From: Pseudomonas viridiflava
GTDB lineage: Bacteria; Pseudomonadota; Gammaproteobacteria; Pseudomonadales; Pseudomonadaceae
NCBI GenBank assembly: GCA_900596015.1
Contig: UVIF01000002.1
Location: 434,001-498,000 of the forward strand
Direction of reading: 5' to 3'
DNA: 64,000 nucleotides
The notes beneath the pieces are model-generated. The model saw only the letters and a list, made by a program, of their open reading frames with translations, was not told where the DNA came from and did no database searches. Of the stretch, positions 39,052 to 47,227 are shown piece by piece. Every line of letters begins with the position of its first letter. Within the stretch, counting starts at the first letter, position 1. A program made the position numbers and the translations under genes.

Positions 39052-41196
39052 TCAGGAAATCTCGCGACGGAATGGCGGCAACGCGTTGAGGATCGCCTTG
39101 CCGTAGCGCTGGGTAACCAGGCGCCGATCGAGCAGCGTGATGGTGCCGCGATCCTGCTCGGTACGCAGCAACCGCCCGCAGGCCTGGATCAGGCGCAACG
39201 AGGCATCGGGCACGGCGATCTCCATGAATGGGTTGCCGCCGCGCGCTTCGATCCATTCGGCCAGCGCCGCCTCCACCGGATCGTCAGGCACTGCAAAGGG
39301 AATCTTGGCGATGATCACATGCTCGCAATAGGCACCGGGCAGGTCGACGCCCTCGGCGAAACTGGCGAGACCGAACAGCACGCTGGAATCACCGCCATCG
39401 ACGCGCGCCTTGTGCTTGTTCAAGGTTTCCTGCTTGGACAGGTTGCCCTGGATGAACACCTGCTTGCGCCAGTCGCGATCCAGGCCATCGAACACGTCCT
39501 GCATCTGTTTGCGCGAGGAAAAAAGCACCAGGGTTCCTCGATAGCCTTCCACCAGATCCGGCAGGTCGCGGATGATCGCGGCGGTATGCGCCGCTGCATC
39601 GCGGGGATCGGCTCGCAGGTCGGGGACGCGCAGCACCCCGGCCTGTTCATGGTGAAACGGGCTGGGCACGATGGCGGTTACCGAGGCCTTGGGAATCCCC
39701 GCGCGCATGCGGAACCGGTCGAACTTGCCCAGTGCGGTCAGGGTAGCCGAGGTCACCAAGGCACCGTAGGCGACGTTCCACAGGTTGCGACGCAGCATTT
39801 CCGCAGCCAGGATCGGGCTGGCATTGACCTCGATATCGTACAGCGCACCACCGTCGGACAGCGTCAGCCAGCGCGCCATGGGCGGACTGTCTTCAGGGTC
39901 TTCGGCGGTGAACGCCGTCCACAATTCCCAACTGCCCTGGGCGCGAGCCAGCAGGCTGCCGAACAACGGGTACCATTCCTCGGCCTGATGGCTGGCAATG
40001 CCCACGTTTTTCTCGCCGTCCATGCCTTCCTTGAGCAACTCGCTCAAGCGGGTGAACAGGTCGGTCAGTTTGGAAAAGCCCTTCTTCAGCTCGATGCCCA
40101 TTTCCCGCATATGCTCGGGCACCACCCCGCCGACGAAGCGATGGCGTGGGCGCTCGCGGCCCTCCATGTCTTCGCCCGGCTTGAAGTCCGCCAGTTGCTC
40201 GCAGGCGCTGAACATGAACTGCTGCTGGGTCTTGATCTCACGGGCCAGCTCCGGCACTTGCTCGATCAACCGCCCCAGGTCGCCGGGTAACGGGTGCTGG
40301 GCGAGCAGCTTGGTCAGGTTCTTGGCCGTGGTCTCCAGCCAGTCGGCTGTGGAACGCAGCCGGCTGTAGTGAGCGAAATGGCCGATCGCCTTGTCAGGCA
40401 GGTGATGGCCTTCATCGAATACATACAGCGTGTCGCGCGGATCGGGCAGCACGGCCCCGCCGCCCAACGCCAGGTCGGCCAGCACCATGTCATGGTTGGT
40501 GACGATCACATCGACCTTGCCCATGCCTTCGCGGGCCTTGTAGAAGGTGCACTGGGCAAAGTTCGGGCAGTGGCGGCTGGTGCACTGGCTGTGGTCGGTG
40601 GTCAGGCGCGACCATTGTTGATCTTCCAGGGCCACCGGCCAGCTGTCGCGGTCACCGTCCCATTTGTTGCCGGCCAGTTTCTCGATCATGCTGGTGAACA
40701 GTTTCTGGCTCGCCTCGTCGACCTCGATCTTGAAACCTTCCTCTTCGAACAACTGCGCAGTCGCGCTTTGCGCATGTCCTTCCTGCAGCAGCACGTCGAG
40801 CTTGGAAAGGCACAGGTAGCGCCCGCGGCCCTTGGCCAGCGAGAAGGTGAAATTCAGCCCGCTGTTGCGCATCAGGTCGGGCAGATCCTTGAACACGATC
40901 TGTTCCTGCAGCGCCACCGTGGCCGTGGCAATGACCAGGCGCTTGCCGGCCGCCTTGGCCACCGGAACCGCGGCCAGGCTGTAGGCAACCGTTTTGCCGG
41001 TGCCCGTGCCCGCTTCCACCGCCACCACCGCCGGATCGCCCGTACGCCGGCCTTCTTCATCGCACGCGATGTCGCCCAATACCTTGGCGATTTCGGCGAT
41101 CATCAAGCGCTGGCCATAGCGCGGCTTGAGGCTCTTGGCTTCGAGAAAACGCGTGTAGGCGCCCTGGATCGTGGTTTTGAGTTCGTTACTGATCAT
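39052..41196 (-). CDS. dinG: ATP-dependent DNA helicase DinG
   Basis: DinG is a 5'-to-3' iron-sulfur helicase of the XPD family that resolves R-loops and G-quadruplexes. The 714-residue protein has Walker A EAGTGTGKT at 61-69. The four Fe-S cysteines are C129, C205, C210 and C216 (CTSRHCPNFAQC). The DEGH box lies near 264-267, and the C-terminal helicase half contains QACGRLLRTEQDRG. All key residues are present. It is divergent from a small membrane-protein gene. In E. coli the gene is SOS-regulated; no LexA box was identified here. Confidence 0.95.
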   Translation of the reverse strand: MISNELKTTIQGAYTRFLEAKSLKPRYGQRLMIAEIAKVLGDIACDEEGRRTGDPAVVAVEAGTGTGKTVAYSLAAVPVAKAAGKRLVIATATVALQEQIVFKDLPDLMRNSGLNFTFSLAKGRGRYLCLSKLDVLLQEGHAQSATAQLFEEEGFKIEVDEASQKLFTSMIEKLAGNKWDGDRDSWPVALEDQQWSRLTTDHSQCTSRHCPNFAQCTFYKAREGMGKVDVIVTNHDMVLADLALGGGAVLPDPRDTLYVFDEGHHLPDKAIGHFAHYSRLRSTADWLETTAKNLTKLLAQHPLPGDLGRLIEQVPELAREIKTQQQFMFSACEQLADFKPGEDMEGRERPRHRFVGGVVPEHMREMGIELKKGFSKLTDLFTRLSELLKEGMDGEKNVGIASHQAEEWYPLFGSLLARAQGSWELWTAFTAEDPEDSPPMARWLTLSDGGALYDIEVNASPILAAEMLRRNLWNVAYGALVTSATLTALGKFDRFRMRAGIPKASVTAIVPSPFHHEQAGVLRVPDLRADPRDAAAHTAAIIRDLPDLVEGYRGTLVLFSSRKQMQDVFDGLDRDWRKQVFIQGNLSKQETLNKHKARVDGGDSSVLFGLASFAEGVDLPGAYCEHVIIAKIPFAVPDDPVEAALAEWIEARGGNPFMEIAVPDASLRLIQACGRLLRTEQDRGTITLLDRRLVTQRYGKAILNALPPFRREIS

Positions 41197-41293
41197 CGAC
41201 TGGTCATGGCGAAAGGCTGGATATATTTTCAGTGGTTCTCATCGGGTCGCTATCATACCCTGCTCGACTTCGATGTGCTGGCTGGAGATACCC

Positions 41294-41755
41294 ATGAGCG
41301 CCGACAGCGTGTTTCAAACCTTGCACGGGCTCGCTGCGCTGATGTGGTTGGGCGGCATGCTCGCCAGCTGGAAGATCCTGCGCCGGGCCGGGCTGGCAGT
41401 GCCTTCGCAGGCTCAGCGCCTGCAGCGTCTGGTGGATATTTTCCCACGACTGTTCGGCTGGGTCTGGGCCGCCGTGCTGATTCTTCCGATCAGCGGCGTC
41501 GCCCTGCTGCGCCTGCGCTTCACGGGTTTCGAAACGGCGCCGCGTGACGTACAGGTGATGATGGGCCTGTACGTGGTCATGGTCGCGCTGTTCTTGCGTA
41601 TGCAGGGTCTGCAACTGCCGACGCTGCGCAAGGCCGTAGCGGCCCAGGCGTGGACGGACGGCGCGATTGCCGTGAAGCAGCTGCGTCGCCTGGCGGTGGG
41701 TGGCCTGCTGCTGGGCCTGACGACCGTGGTGCTGGGTATGGCCAGGCAGTTCTGA
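41294..41755 (+). CDS. CopD-like integral membrane protein
   Basis: The 153-residue protein has about four hydrophobic helices and begins MSADSVFQTLHGLAALMWLGGM. The histidine followed by WLGGM is the usual pattern of the CopD-like superfamily. Other helices are around residues 50-70, 80-100 and 130-150. The ribosome site GGAGA lies five bases before the ATG at 41294. Function is unknown. It is convergent with the collagen-like gene, only 10 bases away, with no clear terminator between. Confidence 0.8.
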   Translation: MSADSVFQTLHGLAALMWLGGMLASWKILRRAGLAVPSQAQRLQRLVDIFPRLFGWVWAAVLILPISGVALLRLRFTGFETAPRDVQVMMGLYVVMVALFLRMQGLQLPTLRKAVAAQAWTDGAIAVKQLRRLAVGGLLLGLTTVVLGMARQF

Positions 41756-41765
41756 ACCAACCCGA

Positions 41766-42524
41766 TCAGAAGCGCTGGATGCTCAACGTCCCTTCGGTGC
41801 CCGCCTCGCCTGCTCTTCCCGGCAAGCCCTCGCGGCCCGACTTGCCGCCTTCGGCGCGGTACACCACGCAGCCCTTGGATTTGCCTCCGGCGCCCGGACG
41901 TCCGGGAACACCGGCAGCGCCGCCCTGGCCACCGTCGGTGCGCACCTTGATCGCTTCGCTGGCGAAGGTCGCCGGCAGACGCAGGCGTACGTTGGCGCCC
42001 GGCGCGCCAGGCAGGCCGTCGCCGCCATTGTCGCCGTTGCCACCGCGCCCAGCCGAGCCCCAGGTACAACCGGGCGCCTGACCATTGCCACCATCAAGGC
42101 CGGCATAGCCATCCGCACCTGCGCCGCCGCGCGCGTCGATGTTCACTTGCGCAGCGTCGAGCGACTGCAGCTGTACGTCAAGATTGCGCCCTGCGCGAGC
42201 CGCCTTCTGATGGGTACCGGGCGCGCCACGGGCGAGAATCTGGCTGCCACTGCCGAGTTCTGCATGCTGCGCGCGCAGGCGCAACTCCTGCTCGCCCGGC
42301 ACTATCGCAATGCGGGCCTCATGCCCTAGGCGCAATTGCTCGACACTGAGTTCGGTCAGGTTGGCGGGAATCAGCAAGGTGCCGTAATCCGCCACGTCCA
42401 GGCGCTGCAACTGCAGCACGCTGGAGCTGGCCGGCAGGCGCAACAGCGAATGGGGTTCGACACTGACCGACTCGGCCAATGCCAGCGGCGCAAACAGTAC
42501 TGCCAACAAACCCAGCTTACGCAT
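41766..42524 (-). CDS. Exported collagen-like Gly-rich protein
   Basis: The 252-residue precursor starts MRKLGLLAVLFAPLALAES, a clear signal peptide cleaved after Ala17 or so. The first ~120 residues are a beta-rich region with the Leu/Val pattern LIPANLTELSVEQLRLGH. The second half (about 140-245) is dominated by Gly-rich, collagen-like runs such as GGNGDNGGDGLPGAPG and GVPGRPGAGGKSKG, with two cysteines. It is not a perfect Gly-X-Y helix throughout. It probably lies in the periplasm or outside the cell; function unknown. The start overlaps the end of the upstream DUF1145 gene by eight bases. GAGG precedes the ATG. Confidence 0.82.
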   Translation of the reverse strand: MRKLGLLAVLFAPLALAESVSVEPHSLLRLPASSSVLQLQRLDVADYGTLLIPANLTELSVEQLRLGHEARIAIVPGEQELRLRAQHAELGSGSQILARGAPGTHQKAARAGRNLDVQLQSLDAAQVNIDARGGAGADGYAGLDGGNGQAPGCTWGSAGRGGNGDNGGDGLPGAPGANVRLRLPATFASEAIKVRTDGGQGGAAGVPGRPGAGGKSKGCVVYRAEGGKSGREGLPGRAGEAGTEGTLSIQRF

Positions 42525-42795
42525 GGCTAGCCTCGGTATCGGACGGTGCGGGAATGGACTGGATGTGAAAGATGCCGGCCAGGAGGATCTGGACTCGGTC
42601 AAGCCACGGATGGCTGCGCCCGCGCAGGCGCTTGTTGAAAGCGATCGCTTCGATCAAGTGCAGGAACAGCAAGGTGCCGCCGGCCAGGTTGATCAGTGCA
42701 TGGAACGGTTTGACCATCGGCATGAACAGGTTGAGCAGCACCACCCACCAGAACAGCAACGTCAGACATTTACCTAGAATCAGAAATCCTTTCAT
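42517..42795 (-). CDS. DUF1145 family small membrane protein
   Basis: The 92-residue protein has three predicted helices (about residues 6-25, 33-52 and 65-78). It begins MKGFLILGKCLTLLFWWVVL and matches the DUF1145 pattern with NLFMPMVKPFHALINLAGG. Function is unknown. It overlaps the collagen-like gene by eight bases, so both are read from one message. Confidence 0.85.
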   Translation of the reverse strand: MKGFLILGKCLTLLFWWVVLLNLFMPMVKPFHALINLAGGTLLFLHLIEAIAFNKRLRGRSHPWLDRVQILLAGIFHIQSIPAPSDTEASHA

Positions 42796-42887
42796 GTGCC
42801 CCCCACGGCATCGGCTAGGCGCACATTAACGGCTGGAAGGTAGCGGTGACCAGAGGCCGGCAGGAAAAACCTGCCGGCCCGCACCCA

Positions 42888-43622
42888 TCAATGGCTCAGA
42901 TGGATTTCCACGCGACGGTTCTTGGCGCGTCCGGCATCGGTGTCGTTGCTGTCGACCGGCTCGCTTTCGCCACGGCCCTCGCTGCTCAGCTTGTCTGCCG
43001 CAACGCCTTGACCCAGAAGGAACGAGACGACACTGGCGGCACGTTGCTCGGACAGCTTCTGGTTGAAGCCATCGCTGCCGATGCTGTCGGTATGACCGAC
43101 GATCTTGACCGTGGCCACTTGGGCCGTTTTCATCCGCACTGCCAGGGACGTCAGCTCGGTACGGGCGCTTGAGGTCAGTTCGGCACTGCCGAATTCGAAC
43201 GGTACATCGCCCGCATCGCTCAAGGTAACGACCTCGGGGATGTCGGCCACTGGCGGCTCAGGCGCCTTGGTCACGGCGGGATAGACCGGCAATGGGCAGC
43301 CGTTGTGCTTCACGGGTGTATTGGCCGGGGTATCGGGGCAACGATCGCGTCGATCGAATACGCCGTCTTCGTCCTTGTCGCCATCCTGGGCATAGCAGAC
43401 CAGGCCACTCACCACCGCGCCGGCCAAGCCACCGCCAGCGGCCCACGCACCACTTTCGATGGCACCCAGCCCGCCACCAGCCAGGCCACCCAGCACGCTG
43501 CAGACAGGCCAGGTACGCGAGTTGAGTGGGGACGCCCCTTCGGGGGAGGTGGTACAGCCGCTCAGCACACCGGCGACCAGCAGAGCGGGAAGTACGGTCC
43601 GCGATAGATCTTTCAGCTTCAT
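42888..43622 (-). CDS. OmpA-family lipoprotein with calcium-binding thrombospondin-3-like repeat (copy 1)
   Basis: The 244-residue lipoprotein has lipobox LSGC with Cys at residue 22. A Gly-rich, zipper-like hydrophobic segment lies at 45-72 (LGGLAGGGLGAIESGAWAAGG). A Asp-rich TSP3-like motif DGDKDEDGVFDRRDRCPDTP lies at about 80-99, and a C-terminal OmpA domain spans about 140-244 (VKIVGHTDSIGSDGFNQKLS, AKNRRVEIHL). The plan is the same as in the next upstream gene and arose by duplication. It should anchor the outer membrane to peptidoglycan. Confidence 0.9.
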   Translation of the reverse strand: MKLKDLSRTVLPALLVAGVLSGCTTSPEGASPLNSRTWPVCSVLGGLAGGGLGAIESGAWAAGGGLAGAVVSGLVCYAQDGDKDEDGVFDRRDRCPDTPANTPVKHNGCPLPVYPAVTKAPEPPVADIPEVVTLSDAGDVPFEFGSAELTSSARTELTSLAVRMKTAQVATVKIVGHTDSIGSDGFNQKLSEQRAASVVSFLLGQGVAADKLSSEGRGESEPVDSNDTDAGRAKNRRVEIHLSH

Positions 43623-43717
43623 TCAAGGCTCCTGAGTCGCCGGCGGGCGCCGGCAACTGAGAAGTAAAGCGTGCCGCCGGTCGTTGTACAAGGGGACTGG
43701 CGGTTGGCGCTAAAGGT

Positions 43718-44422
43718 TCAACGCTGGATGAGAATCTCGGTACGGCGGTTCATGGCGCGACCGTCGGCCGTGTTGTTGTCGGCAACCGGCTGGGCTTCGC
43801 CCACGCCCTTGACGGATACCACGCTGGCCCGCGGTACGCCGCTGCTGACCAGATAGTCAGTCACGGCCTTGGCGCGCTGCTCGGACAACCGTTGGTTGTA
43901 GGCATCCTTGCCGACACTGTCGGTATGACCGCTGACACTCAAGCGCGCCGTGGTCGCTTCGGTCTTCAGGCGGCTGGCGACGGTATCGAGCTGCGCCCGG
44001 TCGGCGGCAGTGAGGGTGGCCTTGTCGAATTCGAAATGCACGTTGCGGATGACGATCGTCTCCTCCTTGGGCATCGGTGCCGGCTCGGCAGCGACCGGCA
44101 TCGGCGCCGGGGCAGGCGGCGGGCAACCATTGGCGTCTACCGGCGTGCCCTTGGGAGTGCCGGGGCACTTGTCGCGGCTGTCCGGTACGCCATCACCGTC
44201 TTCGTCGCCATCGCCATGCACCCAGCAATAGGCTGCGCCGACACCGGCAGCCGCCGCGCCCACACCGGCTGCCAGCGACCCGCTTTCGATGGCGCCCAGC
44301 GCCGCACCCGTCACGCCGCCCACGGCCGCACACATCGGCCAGTCGGTTTTCTGCAAGCCTGCGCAACCCGTCAACACGCTGCTGACCAATATCAAGGGTA
44401 ATGCCGTCCGAACTATGCTCAT
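43718..44422 (-). CDS. OmpA-family lipoprotein with calcium-binding thrombospondin-3-like repeat (copy 2)
   Basis: The 234-residue paralogue of the next gene downstream has lipobox LTGC near residue 20. A Gly/Ala-rich zipper follows (AALGAIESGSLAAGVGAAAAG). The Asp-rich motif DGDEDGDGVPDSRDKCPGTP lies at about 70-90 and the OmpA domain at about 130-234 (LSVSGHTDSVGKDAYNQRLS, AMNRRTEILI). The two genes are 95 bases apart on one strand. A shared role in envelope stability is inferred from the family. Confidence 0.9.
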   Translation of the reverse strand: MSIVRTALPLILVSSVLTGCAGLQKTDWPMCAAVGGVTGAALGAIESGSLAAGVGAAAAGVGAAYCWVHGDGDEDGDGVPDSRDKCPGTPKGTPVDANGCPPPAPAPMPVAAEPAPMPKEETIVIRNVHFEFDKATLTAADRAQLDTVASRLKTEATTARLSVSGHTDSVGKDAYNQRLSEQRAKAVTDYLVSSGVPRASVVSVKGVGEAQPVADNNTADGRAMNRRTEILIQR

Positions 44423-44584
44423 CTAGTTTCTCCTCAGGGAATCGGCAGCAGGGGCCGACGTTCTGGGAGTAAAGACCGTGGTTGGCATATGCGCCAGCAA
44501 TAAGCCATAGGGCGCGTCATCCAATCAATGCTGGGCCATCGGGTCGGGGCCCTATAATGTGGTGGCCACGACCGAGGAGCTTCA

Positions 44585-45082
44585 ATGACCGACGCAGTAT
44601 CTTCCCGTACCCCGCAGCAGGCTCTGGCGGCCTTGCTCGAACGTCACGCGCCGCAGCGCTTGCTGTTGATCGGCGCGAGTGCATTCCCCGCCCTGGCGGC
44701 GTTCGAGGCTGCGCATCCCGAAACCCGTATATCCAGAGCCGCGCCCGGCCCCCTGCCCGCGGACCTGGCCGGGCAGCGTTTCGACCTGGCGCTGGCGGTG
44801 GATTGCCTGGAGCATCTGAACAAGGTCGAAGGCACGCGTCTGCTGGCCGGCATCCGCAACCTCAATGCGAGCTGCATCGCCGTACTGGCCGACCCGGTCG
44901 CCAGCGGCTGGAGCGACACCGACTTCTACGCCCTGGCCCTGCAGGCCAGCGAACGCTTCGCCCGCGACCAGCAGGTGCTCAAGCTGTACACCTATGATGT
45001 GCGCGAATACAAACAAGTCCCGGACTGGCTCAACGCCAAGTTCTGGGCCAACCCGGAAAACTTCGGCAAGTATTGGTGGTGA
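44585..45082 (+). CDS. DUF6231-like protein of unknown function
   Basis: The 165-residue cytoplasmic protein begins [20 protein letters not shown]. It has a degenerate methyltransferase-like flow: [12 protein letters not shown], then [12 protein letters not shown] and a closing [31 protein letters not shown]. The glycine-rich SAM loop is not intact, so activity is doubtful. It resembles a conserved Pseudomonas family annotated DUF6231. GAGGAGC precedes the ATG. The YchJ-family gene starts one base after its stop codon, so the two are coupled. Confidence 0.75.
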   Translation: MTDAVSSRTPQQALAALLERHAPQRLLLIGASAFPALAAFEAAHPETRISRAAPGPLPADLAGQRFDLALAVDCLEHLNKVEGTRLLAGIRNLNASCIAVLADPVASGWSDTDFYALALQASERFARDQQVLKLYTYDVREYKQVPDWLNAKFWANPENFGKYWW

Positions 45083-45083
45083 T

Positions 45084-45560
45084 ATGAGCGTTTCGATCTG
45101 TCCGTGCGCAAGTGGCAACCTGCTGCCGGCCTGTTGTGGTCGCTATCACGAGGGCCAGCCGGCGCCCGATGCGCAGAGCCTGATGCGTTCGCGCTACAGT
45201 GCCTACGTGCTGGGCCTGGTGGACTATCTGGTGAACACCACCCTGCACGCCCAGCAGGCCGGCCTGGACCGCCAGGCCATTGCCCAGTGGAGTTCGCAGA
45301 GCACCTGGCTGGGCCTGGAGGTGGTGGCAGCGGAAGTCTTCGGCGGCCAGCCGGAACACGCGTTCGTGACCTTCACTGCGCGCTGGCACGACAGCACCGG
45401 CGAGCACTGCCACCGCGAGCGGTCGGCGTTCGTGCAGCACGACGGCCGCTGGTATTTCATCGACCCGACCGTCCCGCTCAAGGCCAGCCGCAACGACAGC
45501 TGCCCCTGTGCCAGTGGGCAGAAATTCAAGAAGTGTTGCGCAGGCTACATCAGCCAATGA
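45084..45560 (+). CDS. YchJ family protein with N- and C-terminal SEC-C motifs
   Basis: The 158-residue protein has a SEC-C zinc-binding motif at each end: [14 protein letters not shown] at about 6-19 and [15 protein letters not shown] near 141-155. A central NTF2-like YchJ domain ([26 protein letters not shown]) lies between. Function is unknown, though SEC-C zinc knuckles elsewhere bind SecB or ribosomes. The last 11 bases overlap the 3' end of the gene on the opposite strand. It is coupled to the upstream DUF6231-like gene. Confidence 0.9.
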   Translation: MSVSICPCASGNLLPACCGRYHEGQPAPDAQSLMRSRYSAYVLGLVDYLVNTTLHAQQAGLDRQAIAQWSSQSTWLGLEVVAAEVFGGQPEHAFVTFTARWHDSTGEHCHRERSAFVQHDGRWYFIDPTVPLKASRNDSCPCASGQKFKKCCAGYISQ

Positions 45561-46092
45561 TTTTCAGATGGGAAATGTCCGGCACCTGAACGGTTTGCTC
45601 GTGCCGCAACTGGCCCATGTCGCTGCCAGCAGGCGCCAGGCTGAACTGCTGCAGGTTCAGCTTCGGCGAGCGCTGCGCGGGTCGTTCATCCTGCAGATCG
45701 GCGCCCACTTCGGCGATGGCGAAGTCCGGCGCATCCACAGCCACGAACGCTGCCATGTACGCATCACGCGGCACGACCTCGGCGCGGCGGGCCACGGCCA
45801 TGGGTTTCTGGCCGAAGTCACCTGCCGCCGCCGGCGCGGTCATGATGATTTCTTCGATGTCCTGAGCCATTTCGTCGATGCTGGCCACGGCCCCTGCGCG
45901 CGCCAGCGCCGCGCGGTATTTTTCCGCCGCCTGGGCGTCGAGGTTGTTCTTGAGGACCAGCCGGCGTCCGGAAAACAGCAGCTCGATTCGCTGGGCGTCG
46001 GCCTGGAACAGTTTTGCCAGGTTGCTCTTGACCTGGTCCAGCGCCGCGCCGGGCACGCATTGGCCGCTGAAGACGATCTCGTAGAAACGCAT
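45550..46092 (-). CDS. Conserved hypothetical protein
   Basis: The 180-residue protein begins [20 protein letters not shown]. The first ~70 residues look like a small alpha/beta domain ([21 protein letters not shown] ending in a [10 protein letters not shown] helix), also met in other proteobacterial proteins of unknown function. The rest is Ala/Pro-rich, without clear domains, signal peptide or membrane helix. AGGAGAG lies a suitable distance before the ATG. It is convergent with the YchJ gene, with 11 bases of overlap. Confidence 0.72.
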   Translation of the reverse strand: MRFYEIVFSGQCVPGAALDQVKSNLAKLFQADAQRIELLFSGRRLVLKNNLDAQAAEKYRAALARAGAVASIDEMAQDIEEIIMTAPAAAGDFGQKPMAVARRAEVVPRDAYMAAFVAVDAPDFAIAEVGADLQDERPAQRSPKLNLQQFSLAPAGSDMGQLRHEQTVQVPDISHLKIIG

Positions 46093-46260
46093 GGCAACTC
46101 TCCTGGCATGGCACCGTTGCGGGCGATAGGCGTCCGCACAGATGCCGAAAAGCCAGCACCGTAACAGTGATTATGGACCACGATGTTTCGGCGCAACAAG
46201 CACACCCTTGTCATGCCCGTGCGCCTTGTTAGACTCAAGGCAAATCCGGAGGTCCCTGCC

Positions 46261-46746
46261 ATGTCCGCTTGCACTCTCGTTCTGCGCAGCATCGGCTTGC
46301 TTTCACTGCTGGGACTCACGGGCTGCGCCACCTGGTTCACCGGCAACTACCAGGATCCTCAGGTGCATCTGGTCAGGGTCGAAGTGGTCAAGGCCAACAT
46401 GCTGCAACAGCGCCTGATCCTGCGTTTCCGCATCGACAACCCCAACGGCCGCAGCCTGCCGGTGCGCGGCATGAGTTACAGCGTGCGCCTGGAAGACATG
46501 CTGCTGACCGAAGGCGACGCCAGCGACTGGTTCAGCGTGGCCGCCAACAGTGGCGAATACTACGAGCTGCCGGTGCGCACCAATCTCTGGCAACACGCGC
46601 GCGAGTTGTCGCGCCTGCTCAAGCACCCCGAGCGAGGGATCCGCTACGAGTTGCGCGGCGAATTGCGCACCGGGGTGCTGTTCGGCCACGACGTGGTGCT
46701 CAACCACATCGGCGTAATCGACGCGCGCGGTTTGTCCGGTCGCTGA
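46261..46746 (+). CDS. LEA type 2 (WHy-domain) lipoprotein
   Basis: The 161-residue product has a signal peptide with the lipobox LTGC (Cys near residue 21). It then has an LEA14/WHy beta domain from about 35 to 150 (LILRFRIDNPNGRSLPVRGMSY is the hallmark NPN segment). In bacteria such proteins are periplasmic lipoproteins linked to desiccation or stress tolerance, though direct proof is sparse. The ATG at 46261 has an excellent ribosome site GGAGG eight bases upstream; longer in-frame starts lack one. Confidence 0.87.
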   Translation: MSACTLVLRSIGLLSLLGLTGCATWFTGNYQDPQVHLVRVEVVKANMLQQRLILRFRIDNPNGRSLPVRGMSYSVRLEDMLLTEGDASDWFSVAANSGEYYELPVRTNLWQHARELSRLLKHPERGIRYELRGELRTGVLFGHDVVLNHIGVIDARGLSGR

Positions 46747-46833
46747 GACGTCGCAAAGATTTTTCCCGCAGCGCTGCTATTCCGAACCCAGGGTGAGATA
46801 ATTCCGGCCAATTTCAACTGCGGAGTACTCTCG

Positions 46834-47043
46834 ATGTCCCAGCAACCCCATGTGCACGGCCCCGACTGCAACCATGACCATGACCATGATCACCATCATG
46901 AGCACGACCACGGTCACGTGCATGGCCCGCACTGCAACCACGCCCCGCAGGAACCGGTGCGCAATGCCCTCAAAGATGTAGGCCGCAACGATCCCTGCCC
47001 CTGCGGCAGCGACAAGAAATTCAAGAAGTGCCACGGCGCCTGA
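46834..47043 (+). CDS. Small SEC-C protein with His/Asp-rich N-terminus
   Basis: This 69-residue protein has an N-terminal half of alternating His and Asp/Glu. It is about one third His, with [20 protein letters not shown] and a second HGPHCNH copy. The C-terminal SEC-C zinc knuckle reads [17 protein letters not shown]. It should bind zinc, nickel or similar ions in the cytoplasm; the two CNH motifs add two more cysteines. Function is unknown. It lies downstream of the LEA lipoprotein gene and is the second SEC-C protein within 2 kb. Confidence 0.85.
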   Translation: MSQQPHVHGPDCNHDHDHDHHHEHDHGHVHGPHCNHAPQEPVRNALKDVGRNDPCPCGSDKKFKKCHGA

Positions 47044-47227
47044 GCCGCGGCGATGCCCGAGGGTGCTGCGTGCTGGTAGCCCCTCCCTTGACCCCAAGCC
47101 TACCGCTACGCGCTGTGCCCGCGAGCGGCTTGGGCACGAAGAAAATATCCCCCGCCTGACGCTTGCGCGTCGCCCCCGCCCTCTCTAACGTAGCGCCTTT
47201 TACGCCAGCCCCCGCAGGAGCTTCGCC

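Noticed and set aside
43718..44422. Frameshifted or broken OmpA gene because of strong similarity to its neighbour
   Set aside because: Both copies have complete signal peptides, intact OmpA domains and their own stops; they are duplicated, not broken.
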